Source: Phoronis australis (lineage: Eukaryota > Phoronida > Phoronidae). From it: a DNA stretch of 64,000 nucleotides. The notes below the pieces were generated by a model. That model ran no database searches. It was not told the origin of the DNA and saw nothing but the letters and a program-made list of their open reading frames with translations. Made by a program: the position numbers and the translations under genes. Positions 24,201-35,254 of this stretch are shown piece by piece. Location of the stretch: the NCBI GenBank assembly GCA_002633005.1, contig NMRA01000221.1:312290-376289 (forward strand). Direction: 5' to 3'. Every line of letters begins with the position of its first letter. Within the stretch, counting starts at the first letter, position 1.

Positions 24201-25274
24201 GTGTTCCGTCTGCTGAGGACATACGCTGTTCAGAACTTATGATTTTTTTTGATTTTCGTTGTTTTTGCGTTCACTTATATGTTTAATCACACCCATTTTC
24301 AGATGCTTTGGTAATTGGCCCAATTCGTGCATATACTTTAACCATTTGCAGCCCTGAGTATTTTTCTTGCACAGATATTTTTTACTGCTTGTATTGTGAA
24401 TAGGAAGACAGCTAATGGCTTGTTGTTCGCTCTATCTTCTGCAATGTTTCTAGGAAAAGTCTTCCGATGCGACTACCCTGAGTGTGCATACTTTACACCC
24501 AAGCGTAGTCTACTTACGGCACACATGCGTAAGCACACGGGCGTGCGGTCACACACCTGTGCCACGTGTGGTCGAGGCTTCATTGAGCGCAGCCATCTCG
24601 TGCGCCACGAGCGGATCCACATGCAAGAGAAGCCGTTCCAGTGCGACGAATGTGACTATAGCAGCACACGACGTGACAAGCTGAAGGAACACAAAAATAG
24701 GCATCACAGTGACGAGCCTACTGCCAAGAGACCGTGTAAGCAACGCCAGTCTCGCTCGACCAATGAGAAACGACCCTTGACAGAGAATGATCTTCTATTT
24801 GTCAGTAGCTCAGCAATAAAAGACCATCAACAGGGAACTGGTAGCTCTGGATTGATGTTGGGTAAATCCCATGCAAGTAATGCTCAGTCCATACTGAACT
24901 TTGAAGAGACTGGGCTGCAGGAAGTGGCATTGATGGCGGCGCCCCCTCCTGGCCAAGTGTTGGTGCCTAGTAGAAATGAGTTGTATCAGATGCACAGTGT
25001 AGTCTCGAATGCAGATAGGAGCAACCTATACACCCCTACTGCTCAAAAAGTGCACCCTGATAATCAGCTTCCAACCATTGCAAACCTGACTAATCTGCAA
25101 CCCCTGACAGTCCAACCCATTGCTTCCTCAGGGGGTGGTATGTTACAGACTCATAATGGCTGCATGAGCGAGACTCTAGTCAATACAACCCAGGTGAATT
25201 CTGTTGCACAACTTTACTCCTACGCAGATTACAGACCAGACATGTTCAGCAATTTGCAGCAATCCTATCACTAA
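20788..25274 (+). CDS. BTB-BACK protein with nine C2H2 zinc fingers (ZBTB type)
   Basis: Coding exons are 20788-20989 (ATG 20788), 21771-23204, 23784-23951 and 24454-25274 (TAA). All introns are GT..AG and all internal junctions are phase 1. The product is 874 residues. Residues about 15-125 form a BTB domain ([25 protein letters not shown], then [12 protein letters not shown]). About 130-260 look like a BACK region ([15 protein letters not shown]). The middle is polar with basic clusters such as [10 protein letters not shown]. Nine C2H2 fingers span about 437-686, with TGEKP-like linkers at HSGEKPFKC. The last 190 residues are Gln/Ser/Asn-rich without a domain. Such proteins are nuclear DNA-binding regulators that pair through BTB. 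The vertebrate orthologue was not identified. The 5' UTR exon is probably 17470-17641. Confidence 0.88.
21771..23204 (+). CDS. BTB zinc-finger gene, coding exon 2
   Basis: 1434 bases. It encodes the second half of BTB, the BACK region, the polar linker and zinc fingers 1-4. The donor splits the Gly codon of a finger linker (CATTCAG|GTATCA). Confidence 0.9.
23640..23706. repeat. (CATA)n microsatellite in intron
   Basis: CATACATACATACGCACATA-type simple repeat about 80 bases upstream of the next acceptor, inside an intron of the zinc-finger gene. Confidence 0.85.
23784..23951 (+). CDS. BTB zinc-finger gene, coding exon 3
   Basis: 168 bases encoding exactly two fingers (5 and 6), entered and left at the Gly codon of the linkers, so it is a frame-neutral cassette of two fingers. 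Confidence 0.9.
24454..25274 (+). CDS. BTB zinc-finger gene, last coding exon
   Basis: Encodes fingers 7-9. Finger 7 has a longer C-x4-C spacing (CDYPEC). A polar C-terminal tail follows, ending SYH and TAA at 25272-25274. Confidence 0.9.
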
Positions 25275-25717
25275 GAATCTTACCAATGGTATTGCACCAT
25301 GTGCAGTTTCTGGTATTCACAATTCGTTACGTTTAAATGCAGGTTGATCTTGTGCATTTCTGATTATTATATTTTGGGAAATCTCAGTTGTTTAATATTG
25401 TACTCATCCTGGTGTCGTGCGTATTTTATGAAAATCGCTTACCTAGACAATCCACCGATGTTTTGTCTGACTTACATCTGAACTTCAACCACAATGTAGT
25501 GTTGACAATGGGCAGTAACCCTATTGACCATTCGGAAAACCGCCCACCATCGACTTCTCACTCAAAAATTTCTTTTTAAGTACCCGTGCTCATCTTAACA
25601 CCCAGCCTTGATTTTTTTAGTTTACCAACTTAAGCGTAAGAGTGCAGGTCAAGTACGTGGTGAGCACTCATATGTGGATCAGATGTCCAATCTGCTTTTT
25701 TCTTCTAAATAGATAGC

Positions 25718-25748
25718 ATGTGACCTTTGTATAAGTCAAAGGTCACAT
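25718..25748. repeat. perfect hairpin with divergent AGGTCA half-sites
   Basis: 12-base arms ATGTGACCTTTG and CAAAGGTCACAT flank a 7-base loop (TATAAGT). At DNA level the arms hold two everted AGGTCA-type half-sites; in RNA it would be a stable stem-loop in the probable 3' UTR. Confidence 0.75.
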
Positions 25749-26912
25749 AATCAAGTGATGATCCTTAAACCCACAAAATGTCCTATTCTTGCCAATTGAG
25801 TAACACCATTTAACATAAGATTAAGTAGGTCACAACTTGTTTCTAACCAGCTTTGGAAATTATTTCTAGGCTGTTGCTGAGAGAATTGATAGCCTTTTGA
25901 TACTTGAGTCGGAACTTGTCTTGGAAATCTGCTGAATGCGCTGTGACTGTTAGCAGGTTAAGGAATGCATAATAGTTCTCTGCTTGAACTGAAGGTGGGG
26001 TTACTGTAACCTGATATGGGGTGCTTCGTACCTATTTTAGACATAGCAAAATAGTAAACATGAGTCAGCGCTAATACTTACTTTTGAAAAATAACCTGGA
26101 TTTTGTATGCAACAAGGAGGGCTGAATGTGTCTTTAAGACCAGGAACCCAAGTCTAACTTCTGGTCAATACTTAGTAATAGTCACTAGTGTCCTGCCTTT
26201 TGAGAATCAGTTTTCTCCCCTGAAAAACGGGCATCGAACTGGTTCTCAAAATCCTGGACCCCTGTGAGTGACTATTGCCCAAAACGTTTCTTGAAAATTG
26301 ACCAATTTCGTTCAGGGCTCTTCGAAAAAATTTAAAAATTTGTAATTTAATCATGCACCATGTTGGGTCTCGGTCAAGTCTTTGTTCAGAGATAAGACCC
26401 TGGTGTCAGTATGAGGCGCGGTTCTTCTATGTCTGCATGTTATAGTGTGAGTCTGGTTTATTTCTTACTCTCTGTGTCTTTAATTCTTTATCATTCATAT
26501 TGGTGCTTGTAGATGAAGTGTACAGTATATTTCTACATATTTACAAATCACAACACCATGATGTGGTCTAGATTTACAAACTGCCACTTCTTTGTGAGCT
26601 TAGAAATCACATCTAACTGAGCTAACAAAGAATTGGAGACCAGTTTTGTGATTCAGTTGTCTAAGTCAAAACTTGGTGATTGTGGCGGATGGTAATTTCG
26701 CAGCTTGAAAATAAACCGTCTGTTAACACAGGATTTATTGTCTGTTCAATTGAACTGTCTGTTGTCTACAAAACTCACGAAGTGAGTTGACTGTTGTGAT
26801 AGTCACTAGATTGTGCTCTTTGATGCATGTATTTTTTGGAGATTTACAGTAATTTATTAGACTTGTATTTGTAGCTATATCCTGTGTTGATGTTGTCATG
26901 CTATTGAAGACT

Positions 26913-26918
26913 AATAAA
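26913..26918 (+). terminator. candidate poly(A) signal
   Basis: AATAAA about 1.64 kb after the stop of the zinc-finger gene, following T-rich sequence. It is the candidate I prefer; its use is unproven. Confidence 0.3.
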
Positions 26919-26939
26919 TCAGGATCTGATAATCACATT

Positions 26940-29600
26940 GTAGTTATAGGCGTTTCACATTTCTCATCAGTCTGTTGGTAATTGCATTATGATTTGCATG
27001 TTCAGCCGTTGTGACCAGCCTCAGCGAGAAGCCAAACCTGGAAACCCTTATTTTCTTTGCTCTCTAATGGTTTTCTGGCGGAGCTAAGTCACATTCAGTA
27101 AATGACGTAAGTACTTTAAGCGTATTTAATTGGTAAAGTCTCTTAGTGACTGAGTGTGCCGGCATAATCTCTGACAGCTAGACCACACCTTGGCGATTTG
27201 TCATAAAACCAAAATTTTGTTGCTTTGTAGCTCTGGTCAGTGGTCAAAGCTAATAAGTCTATTTCACTCAACTGTACAAATATGTTTTTCAGCCGTAACA
27301 CCGATAATGTAGCTTTAAGAAGAGTAACTTTATAATTTTCCAATAAAACTATAGATGTCGCTGCTGTGCGTGAACTTGAAATCCTAATTAATATTAAGAT
27401 CACATATGCTTGAACTTGTAATACACTACGAAACTTAGAGAGTTCATTCAAATAATCCTGTTCTTGTTGATAAAAATTTTCACTGCACTAAAGCAAATTA
27501 TATATGTTAATAAAACAATGTAAATTTAAACCAACCTCTTTTCTACTCATGATAGGCGATCTCATTTATTCACCACACAGAAAACTGATTGATTCACATA
27601 TATTCCTCCGATTCGGTGACACAATTGGGTAAAGGAGAAAATGAGTGATCTTGAGGCCAATAACTAAAAATTCCACACAATCGAACAAAAAAATCACCTG
27701 GTTGCCGTAATGAATATTCAATTCCGAGTTGACGCATACGTTATCTTGAGATTAAGCGGGATTCCAAGTTCAAGCACATCATCGCCACGGCACGCGGCGC
27801 ACCATGAAGTTAGTTGACCAGAGATCAAGCTGTCAGTCTCTTCTGGTTTGACTGTTCAAAGTGTCCGATATCGAGGCTTACAAAAATCGTGAAAATTGCT
27901 TTGGCAACGTTTGCTGTAGCAACACGTGATATTCTCAGTGCAGTTCCCGGCGTTTTGGGGCTGTGCGAAAGAGTCGATAACCTTCTATCGACTGTGAAGA
28001 AGCAATTGAAATGGGCGGATACGAGTACAACTTGTTTGTGATTTTTTTTACAATATAAAATTCGCGGCAGCACTAACATTCGCTTTCATTCTTGGGTGCT
28101 TAAGCCTGCTGAGTTAAAAACACCATCCCCGCGCTATTTTTAGCTAAGCCCACTCATCATGGAGACCACAGAAAGTCGTTCTCCGCGGGTCGCCCTTTCC
28201 CCATCTCATAGTTCGAACGGACATTAAGTTGGCGCTCAAAAAAATCGCCCGCATCAATGTCAGACAAGGTTTCTTGTTTCTTTTTCTTAAAAGCTCCCGC
28301 CGCAAAGGCGCGTAAGCAATAGTAAGCAAAGGTTCAGCTGAAACGTCATGATTTGTCAATCGACGATTGAAAAGAAAAAAACAAAAGAACCCTATCACGG
28401 CATGATTTTTGCTAGTCTTGGTTGGAATTTTGTCTTAAAAATGAAGTAAGCAACTCAGTGGAAATCATACCGCGCCACCGACTCGATTTTCAAAAAAACA
28501 AGAGACGCAAAGGAACTAGTGTTTTTGGCCTTAAAAAGTTTGAGACAGGCAACTCGTCAATACGTACAAAGCGTGTGCCATTACGGACCCCATTACAGTT
28601 TCAAAATAGACATTTTCCTGAAGAGGACTGCATAGACTAACTGATTTTGACTGACTCGAACTTTCCCGACCATGAATGCTGTAGGTCACCTTACTGGAGA
28701 TAAAAATTGGTAGGGCCTGTTAAGTGCCCTGCCTAAGAAGCGGTACTCTTTTGGGAAAACTTGAAATGATGTCTTATTTTAGACAGTTGTTTTTGCTTAT
28801 TGATAGGCTTACTCTGTTAAGTGATCGAATTCATTTTCTTTCATTGGCACGGCATGGCAATTTTTGATACTCATTTCGATGTGCTTGGCCTGCCATGCCG
28901 TTTTACCATTTTGGCCTTACTGAACACTTGAGGAGCGGTTTCACCTTCTCACATACAATTTTACGGCGTTCAACCATTACTCTGTGTTTTCCTGAAGGCT
29001 GCAATTCTATCGTGTGTTGCGTGTGCTTTTTAGAAACCATCCATTGTATGCTTTCAAATAAGTCGTAAATGAAGTGCGATATTTTAATTGTATTTCGAAA
29101 TAACAATTAATAACAAACGCGCGTACATACAAGTAGGCGCACAAACAAGATAGATCATCTGTGTTACGCTATAAACAATAAAGCTAAGCGTAACACAACA
29201 GCACTTTACAACATATTTACAGCTATACGACATGTAAATACAGTATTTACAACAACTTTAACAACTTAATGTACAGCACTACCACGAGTTTTCACTTATC
29301 GCTGCAAAGTTCAGCGAGTTCACCCATAGGGTGAAACTTTAACAACATATCTGAGCAAAACATAAGAATGAAACCGATGTCAATAACGAAATATAATCTT
29401 TTGTCACTTAGAAACGACAGAGATCTCGAAGACCGACTCTATATGTACACGTACAATAACAGATTGTCCGAGAATGAAGAACAGAAAAATATCGGCCATC
29501 ATCGCCCACTTCGCGTTTTGCTAAGAAAGTCCACATTGTAACATCACCGGTTTACTGTCGTCTTCCCTTAAGTTCGCTATCCCTTCTACCGTCGAACAAT
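26940..29600. other. intergenic, no supported gene
   Basis: Frames at 27814-28041 (plus) and 27825-28079 and 28144-28398 (minus) overlap each other on opposite strands. They lack splice-site or domain support. I see nothing firm. Confidence 0.45.
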
Positions 29601-29611
29601 ATTTTGTAATG

Positions 29612-29981
29612 TTATGCAAAGTGTTCTTGCTCCAATGCCCAATTCACCGCTTCTAGAACGTTCTCCGAATACTTGACAGGTTTTTTCAATAACGGTTCCT
29701 TCACAAAGTCTCTGTGACCGTGGTAGACGTCGACCGCGTCCGTTACTTCGTTGTTATTTTCTTCTTCACCCTCGTCTTTAGGGGGTTTGTACACCCCCGT
29801 GCCCACCAAAAGGGAGACACATTTTTCAACAGTCTGTGGACTGAACTGTACGTCGTACGGAATGATTCTAGAAGGAGCCAATGTCGCGGTGGTTGTTGAC
29901 GTCACTTCCTTGTCCGGACCAAGAGCCTTGATGTAGCGATCGTACAAGTTAGCGCCGACGATATCAACTTCGTCATTATCG
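29612..29981 (-). CDS. HDHD5: HDHD5 last exon
   Basis: Begins after ATTATTTCAG and completes the Gly of the GDND motif. It carries GANLYDRYIKAL, the VGTGVY strand and the HGHRDF segment, and ends EHFA-stop. Confidence 0.88.
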
Positions 29982-32652
29982 CTGAAATAATTAATTTTAT
30001 CTTTACAGAAGCTATATACAAACTGAAATGCTAAAACTTAAGAATTAACAAGAATTCTTTTAATCGCTTAGGACGAATAGCGCGTTTCGTCATATTTTTC
30101 ACAGTTCATTGCATCCATTTAGTTGTCACCAGTTAAATTACAGTCTACATTGCATTTAACATGGCTACTTACCCAACTAAATAGAGAGTTTTGATTGGCT
30201 TGGTAAATCCCATCTTCCTGGCCTGCATAGAGATCACGTGCTCTGCGTATCTCATGGTAATTTCACTCGGTTTGCCGACCAGTGCTGTGTATTCCAGCTC
30301 CCGTCCGGTAATTTTCTGGAACAACAAGAAATGACGCTTGAGCAAACTAGAGGCATTGTGGGATAGCAGTCTACAGACACTATATTACAAAAGATTTGAT
30401 ATCTTAAAAAAAGTTCTTCTACAAGAGTACAAAGTTCATTCCCATATTGGTAATATAATCACGGCACATTTTCGACTGCAATTGCGTATGAAAATGTCTT
30501 CATCTGCCTTTTACTTACTTTGTAGAGGGCTTCCAAACAGGTTAGGAAGGCACCGTGACCAAATCGCGGCATGCACGCCTCCGCCATAAACACTAGGTCC
30601 ATATTGGCAGCCAGAACAGGTATGTGTCTCTCGGGGTACATGTGCGGCGTTTTGTTTGGCTGTCCATCGGTGAGCAGGAGGTCTATGAGTAACTGTAAGT
30701 TGCTTTCCCAACGGTTGGGCTCGCCCACCATTACAATAGCTGCAAAATGTAGGTGCTATTTCATAAGACAACCGCAACACAAATATTGATAACATCTGGT
30801 ATGATAGCTTGGATTAATCAATGAAATCAATTGAAATCAATGAATCAATAAATCAAGCAATCAGGACCTCTAAATTCTCCCGATAAAACTATCTGTTGCC
30901 AGTTATCTAGCTCAAGATTTCGGGTTCATGACCCGGTCAAGATCTTTTTCAGAAATGTCACTTAAAAATCACAGACGAGGTTTTTAAGAAGAGCAAAAAT
31001 TCACAAAACTGGCAAGATGGGTAAACACGGTAATATGGCCAGTACTTTGTTAACAACGTTAGTTCACAAATTCCAACGAGTGTTATCAAAATTTATGTGA
31101 ATTTTCTTTGAATCTTTAAGTACTTAACAATCCAATTTCTGTTTACCTTCAATTCTGGGCAGTTCATTCTTTTCTGTCCAGCCTTTGGTTGCCAAGGTAA
31201 CTCTATTCATATGGTCGACAATGTCCAGCAGAGGGTAGTTCTCTTTCACGTCGTCAATAGTGCAGATGTTCGTGAAACCTAAGTCGGCGGCGATCTCCCT
31301 GATTTTGCCTTGCCCCACCATCAGCACATGTTTGTCATGGTATCTCTCGAACACTGAGAGGGCGCTCTGAGCATGAATCACTTGGTCGGGGTTGATCTGC
31401 AGAGAAGACGTGGAATCATAAATTTTTGTTTAAAAACGAAAACAGTTTTGAAATCTGCTCTAATAAATCCGTACAAACAATCGTTTTGGTTAAATTCCAC
31501 TTTATTATATATAAAAGTGTAAAAAGAACATATTATTTTTACTTGTAAAAATATACTTTCGCCCATTGATGTAACTTAATATTAAGATCTTCTGATCAAA
31601 ATTAAACGCCAGCTCACCTCAACTCCCAGCCACTGTGTCAGCATGGCTGCCTTGTCCTTACTCCTTGCGCACGAGTTGGTGACGAAGGCCAGCGGCAATT
31701 TCAGTTTGCCTCGCTCGTCCACGCAGCGTCTAATCATCTGCTTGGCCGGCTCTAAAGGCTTTGAGCCTCGGCCAATGACTCCGTCAACGTCGAACAACAA
31801 GCCGAAACTTGGCTGAAATGAAAATGAATGAAACATGGTCAGGTTTCCGTTTGGGTCAATTATTCTATGAAACAATAGATATTGCGACATTGATTGGTCG
31901 GAATTTAAGTTACGAACTATCCGAATTGTTCTAATGTATTGACAATTAAATGTAATTAATCAAAAAGTTAGAAAAGTATCATCAAAGTTGTCGACGACAC
32001 AGGAGTCTGTTGTTTTAGTTTTACTCAAATCGGTTTCAAAAGACAAGCAAAATACCTCTATTTACTTAAAACTAATTTTCCTCAATGACCTACAGGGCGC
32101 TTCAAAAAGTTTGATCTAACTTGAAATGCAACAAATCATTCAAAATGACCTTATAATCATCTCAAATCCCCACCGAGAACCCCCACTTGCTACCTCCCGC
32201 TATCATAAGGCCAGTTGGGTCGACATGTTGTACCGGGTCATCTCTGATAATAGATATCCGAACATTGACCGAAACGTGTTTTATAGCCAACTGAGACATT
32301 AAATTTATAGCAATTCTCATAATCTCCAAACTAAAGGTTATTTTCTTAACAGTGAACAGTTTGACAAACGGGAATCTGAGCATCTGTACTACTTGCGTCA
32401 AATTCGAAGCTTGTGCACAAAACTATCGAGTTGTATTTTTTCTCAGTTTAAACTGATCACGAGGTAACGCCTTTAAGCAAAAGAACACGAGTCCAGGTCG
32501 GCTATGTTGCAGATACCGGATTGTTCCCTTACTAATTCGTGTCCTGGAGACACGACGTCGCTGTTAGTTCGAGAAAAAAGAATTGATTTCGGGGATTTCT
32601 TTACCGCGGTTACATTTTGTAAGTTCACCCATCTCGATCCTTGACACAGCAT
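29612..32652 (-). CDS. HDHD5: HDHD5/CECR5-like haloacid dehalogenase-like hydrolase
   Basis: Exons in transcript order: proposed 32533-32652, then 31618-31812, 31147-31396, 30519-30739, 30173-30315 and 29612-29981 (TAA 29612-29614). All phases match. The full model has 432 residues; human HDHD5 is recalled as about 420. HAD motif I reads FDVDG (about 47-51), motif II VTNS, and the C-terminal acidic motif is GDNDEVD (about 310-316). PRIEAIVMVGEP, MDLVFMAEACMPRFGHGAFL and HGHRDF match the HDHD5 pattern. The family is reported as mitochondrial, and its substrate is not settled. The proposed first exon starts MLCQGSRW, is Lys/Arg/Ser-rich as a mitochondrial presequence would be, and has the donor TTA|GTAAGG in the right phase; that exon is the uncertain part. 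Confidence 0.88.
30173..30315 (-). CDS. HDHD5: HDHD5 exon 5
   Basis: KITGRELEYTALVGKPSEIT through KTLYLVG. Acceptor TTGTTCCAG, donor GG|GTAAGT, phase 0 in and 2 out. Residues LVGKPS are the HAD cap-to-core lysine region. Confidence 0.85.
30519..30739 (-). CDS. HDHD5: HDHD5 exon 4
   Basis: AIVMVGEPNRWESNLQLLID to FLTCLEALYK. Acceptor TTTTGCAG, donor AAA|GTAAGT, phase 1 in and 0 out. Confidence 0.88.
31147..31396 (-). CDS. HDHD5: HDHD5 exon 3
   Basis: INPDQVIHAQSALSVFERYH through ELPRIE. Acceptor CTTCTCTGCAG, donor AAG|GTAAAC, phase 0 in and 1 out. Confidence 0.88.
31618..31812 (-). CDS. HDHD5: HDHD5 exon 2 with catalytic DxD motif
   Basis: 65 codons, PSFGLLFDVDGVIGRG to QWLGVE. Acceptor CATTTCAG, donor GAG|GTGAGC. 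Contains HAD motifs I and II. Confidence 0.9.
32533..32652 (-). CDS. HDHD5: HDHD5 proposed first exon (presequence)
   Basis: 40 codons from the ATG at 32650-32652 to GAATTA|GTAAGG, phase 0. Basic/polar composition (VKKSPKSILFSR). Against it: a perfect donor GAG|GTGAGT lies immediately upstream of the ATG and could splice this segment out. An alternative start exon is 32162-32401 (minus), with a weaker donor. Confidence 0.4.
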
Positions 32653-32831
32653 AACTCACCTCAACGATTAGTCTTGATCAGTGGACAGAACTATGCTGTG
32701 ACAAAAATCGTGACTAAGTCGGGTCACATATAAAACGTTGACGAAAGTTTGCTCGATTAAGTAATTTAATTACAGCACGCATTCTGCAACGACTTTGAAT
32801 ATATCGGACTGGAAGCCAAAGATAACGCAAC

Positions 32832-32837
32832 TTTATT
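32832..32837 (-). terminator. poly(A) signal of the Asn-rich gene
   Basis: AATAAA on the minus strand, 49 bases after the candidate stop at 32886-32888, and about 180 bases before the proposed HDHD5 start. The spacing fits a compact gene end. Confidence 0.5.
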
Positions 32838-32885
32838 TAAACCACAGTAGCCGCGCATTGTTTTCAAGTTCTGGAAGCGATGGTT

Positions 32886-33554
32886 TCAGGACAAGCGCTA
32901 GTAGAAATGACAATAGGTGATACGAATTTCTTTACCTACTACTACAGAACACAGATTAATATTTTTACGTACTTGATGGCAAAATGAATCAAAGACCCCG
33001 TGATCCTCAGCAAGGGTTAAAACAGACGCAAGCTGATATTGAAGTGTAGCGTTATCGTCAAAATTAGGTATTCGCCCTGAAATTATTTCTTGTTAATTAA
33101 TAGCCAACTTCACTAATTCCAAAATAATTATACTTACTCTACAGAGTTCTATATTGCCAATGACGTCACAGAGAACTATTTTAATTAATCCGTCTAACGC
33201 ATATTCCATGGGCGTTTTAGTACCGTTGCGAACATTTACGACAAACCCGAACTTGCGTCTCGGGATATTCGATGTAATTACTGAACCCGTATCGACCTAA
33301 GTACCGGCACGTCGATAGCGTCAATGCACAACCGTCGACAGTTTTGTCGGGCTTGACATAATACAAAACAAACTCACGTCGTTGTTCCCAGTGCTGTACT
33401 GAGCGTTATCCACAAAGTTGCCATGGTTATCCACTACGTTGCCGTTTGCGTTATCAACGTTTCCATTGTCCACGTCCAAGTTTCCGTTCAACATGTTGGC
33501 GTTGCCGTTAAACATTTCGCCGTACCTGAGTTTGTTAACAGGCATATTCACGTT
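32886..33554 (-). CDS. small Asn/Gly/Asp-repeat protein, unrecognised
   Basis: Exon 33378-33554 lies between TTTCTTTTCAG and GAC|GTGAGT. From the ATG at 33543-33545 it encodes MPVNKLRYGEMF and then repeats of the type DNxGN, GNVDNANGN and DNHGNFVDN. Exon 33138-33296 stays open for 53 codons in the matching phase (VDTGSVITSN.. to ..GNIELCR) and ends AGA|GTAAGT. Exon 32973-33076 follows AATTTCAG and ends at GTACGT. Exon 32886-32897 ends with TGA. The third junction is unclear. The strong donor leads into a frame that stops after about 20 codons. A weaker donor one codon earlier (TCT|GTAGAG) gives the more protein-like RIPNFDDNATLQYQ frame. Introns here are only about 60-80 bases. There is no signal peptide, and I do not recognise the family. 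Confidence 0.5.
32973..33076 (-). CDS. Asn-rich gene, third coding exon candidate
   Basis: Good acceptor (AAATAATTTCAG) and donor (CAA|GTACGT). The best frame reads RIPNFDDNATLQYQLAS and on to FCHQ, needing one base from the exon before. Confidence 0.35.
33138..33296 (-). CDS. Asn-rich gene, following exon
   Basis: Open throughout in the frame set by the previous exon. Weak acceptor (GGTACTTAG), strong donor (AGA|GTAAGT). The opposite strand also has one open frame, so coding orientation rests on phase agreement. Confidence 0.4.
33378..33554 (-). CDS. Asn-rich gene, repeat-bearing exon
   Basis: 59 codons, phase 0 at both ends, roughly one residue in three is Asn. Strong splice sites on both sides make this the firmest exon of the gene. 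Confidence 0.6.
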
Positions 33555-33961
33555 CTGAAAAGAAATGCAAAATTTACATAAAAATCATTTTCCCTGATGG
33601 AAAGCCGATCTTCAAGCACTCGTTTCATGCTCTGTAAGCTAAAGAAATTATCAAAAAGGCACAAGACTACAAATTAGCAGATCGCTTTACGAGCTTATCT
33701 TTAATAAACTGCTTAAAAGTCCTCTGATGCGCTTTTTATGCTAGCAGATGACTCAACTTAGGTAGGATCACTTCTCGATCACATGCACACCAACTATAGA
33801 AGCTGAACTTTGGTAAATTCCATTATTCACTTCTCGAACAATCCATTGACCATTTGCTTCAGTTACCTTCAACATCCGAACACACTCTTCAAAAACTTTC
33901 GCTCGTAGTATCTTGCAAGTATCTAGTTAGGACTAGACGACTTTTTCACGTTAGATCTCAC

Positions 33962-33985
33962 TGTTGTCTTGAAGGCAATTCTCGC
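33962..33985 (-). other. Asn-rich gene, putative 5' UTR exon
   Basis: Short leader from the predicted start (about 30 bases after the TATA box) to a donor-like ACA|GTGAGA. Contains no ATG. Confidence 0.35.
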
Positions 33986-34014
33986 TTTGTTTGAATTCTC
34001 AACTCTGCGAGCGG

Positions 34015-34023
34015 TTTTATATA
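34015..34023 (-). promoter_or_regulatory. TATA box (TATATAAAA)
   Basis: A canonical TATA element on the minus strand, flanked by GGT and CCGC. Its spacing is right for a start near 33985 and a short leader spliced to the Asn-rich exon at 33554. Confidence 0.5.
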
Positions 34024-34029
34024 ACCTCG

Positions 34030-35250
34030 CACAGCTGACAGTAGTAAACACTCGTACGTCACACAACAAGGCCAATTGTAGGTCAATACTAACCAGCTAG
34101 GGGTCAGAGATGGGGTATTCGTTGCTGACTTATCAACATTCCACTCGTGATGTTTCAAGTTTTTACATAATAAACAAAAGCATGCGCAAATCATTTGGAC
34201 CCTTAAGTTGGATATTATACTTATTGATTAATATTCACCACTATTTACTAACGTTATTTCACGAGGCCCCATATCGAGGATTTTGATTTCTAATGGCATG
34301 AACGTTGCAGAAATGTTCACGTGAAGTCGCTGCTTTGATTGGTTCCTATTTGCAAAGCTATTTCGATCTCCATGTCACAACACTTATCGCCATATCGAAG
34401 ACTGGTCTTGCACAAATTTTACAAAACTATTATCGAAGGATTTCCAATGTCACAAAGTGACTGACGTTATTTTTTTGTTTGGAGCGCAAAACCGTCACGG
34501 TGACGATCGAGATAGGTCATCCACATTTCAATTCTCTTTTTGTGTTACGAAAGTTATTTAATTGAACTTTGGAGTAATTTGTTTTATTTGCATTGGTGTC
34601 ATATGCAATGTGTATTTGTTTTGAGATTATTAGATCTTATCGATCAGACATGGGCAACCCCCAAACGACAGAGCAAAGACCTACAGATAATACTTCGCCT
34701 GCCGGGCCGGTACAAATCCGGGCTTGCACTCTCAGTGGGCCTACAGTACGGTTACCTGTAATTCTATTGCCAAAATGATTGAACGACAAACTTCAATTTG
34801 AAAATTATATAGCACGACACGTTTCTTTCAGCGTCCGACCACTCTCTTTTTGTATTTTTTCTGTGAGCCTGCCAATGGCACATCCTTTGTTGTGCGCTGG
34901 GATTTTAACAATATATATAAGAGGGCTATTGGACCTTGTACCTCCAGGGTTATGGTAATAAACTGGTATTCAGTGCTCAAGCCAACACACGAATCTGGCA
35001 TCACAGTCAGTCCTACCGAATCTTGGATGAAATCACTGCACCAGGTTACCGCATAAGCTGTGGGTTATTGAGTTCTACACGGAATTTATAAGAATGTAAT
35101 ATGATAACGCAATGGTTTACACTCGTTTGCACCGGCTCTGTGTTCTCCTCATTTCGCAAGCCAGTAGCGGGTGTACGGGGGGGAGGGGGTAGGAGGCTTG
35201 ATCAACTCACGACTGAAACACCCGTGTCGTCGCTGAAACCTAACCCAGAG
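34030..35250. other. no firm gene
   Basis: A second TATA-like tract (ATATATATAAGAGG) lies at about 34909 on the plus strand with nothing convincing downstream. Frames are short and unsupported. Confidence 0.4.
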
Positions 35251-35254
35251 TCTG

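Larger units (their letters stand above)
25275..26935 (+). other. probable 3' UTR of the BTB zinc-finger gene
   Basis: No coding frame. It contains a hairpin at 25718-25748 and ends near an AATAAA at 26913-26918. How much is really transcribed cannot be read from the sequence. Confidence 0.4.
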
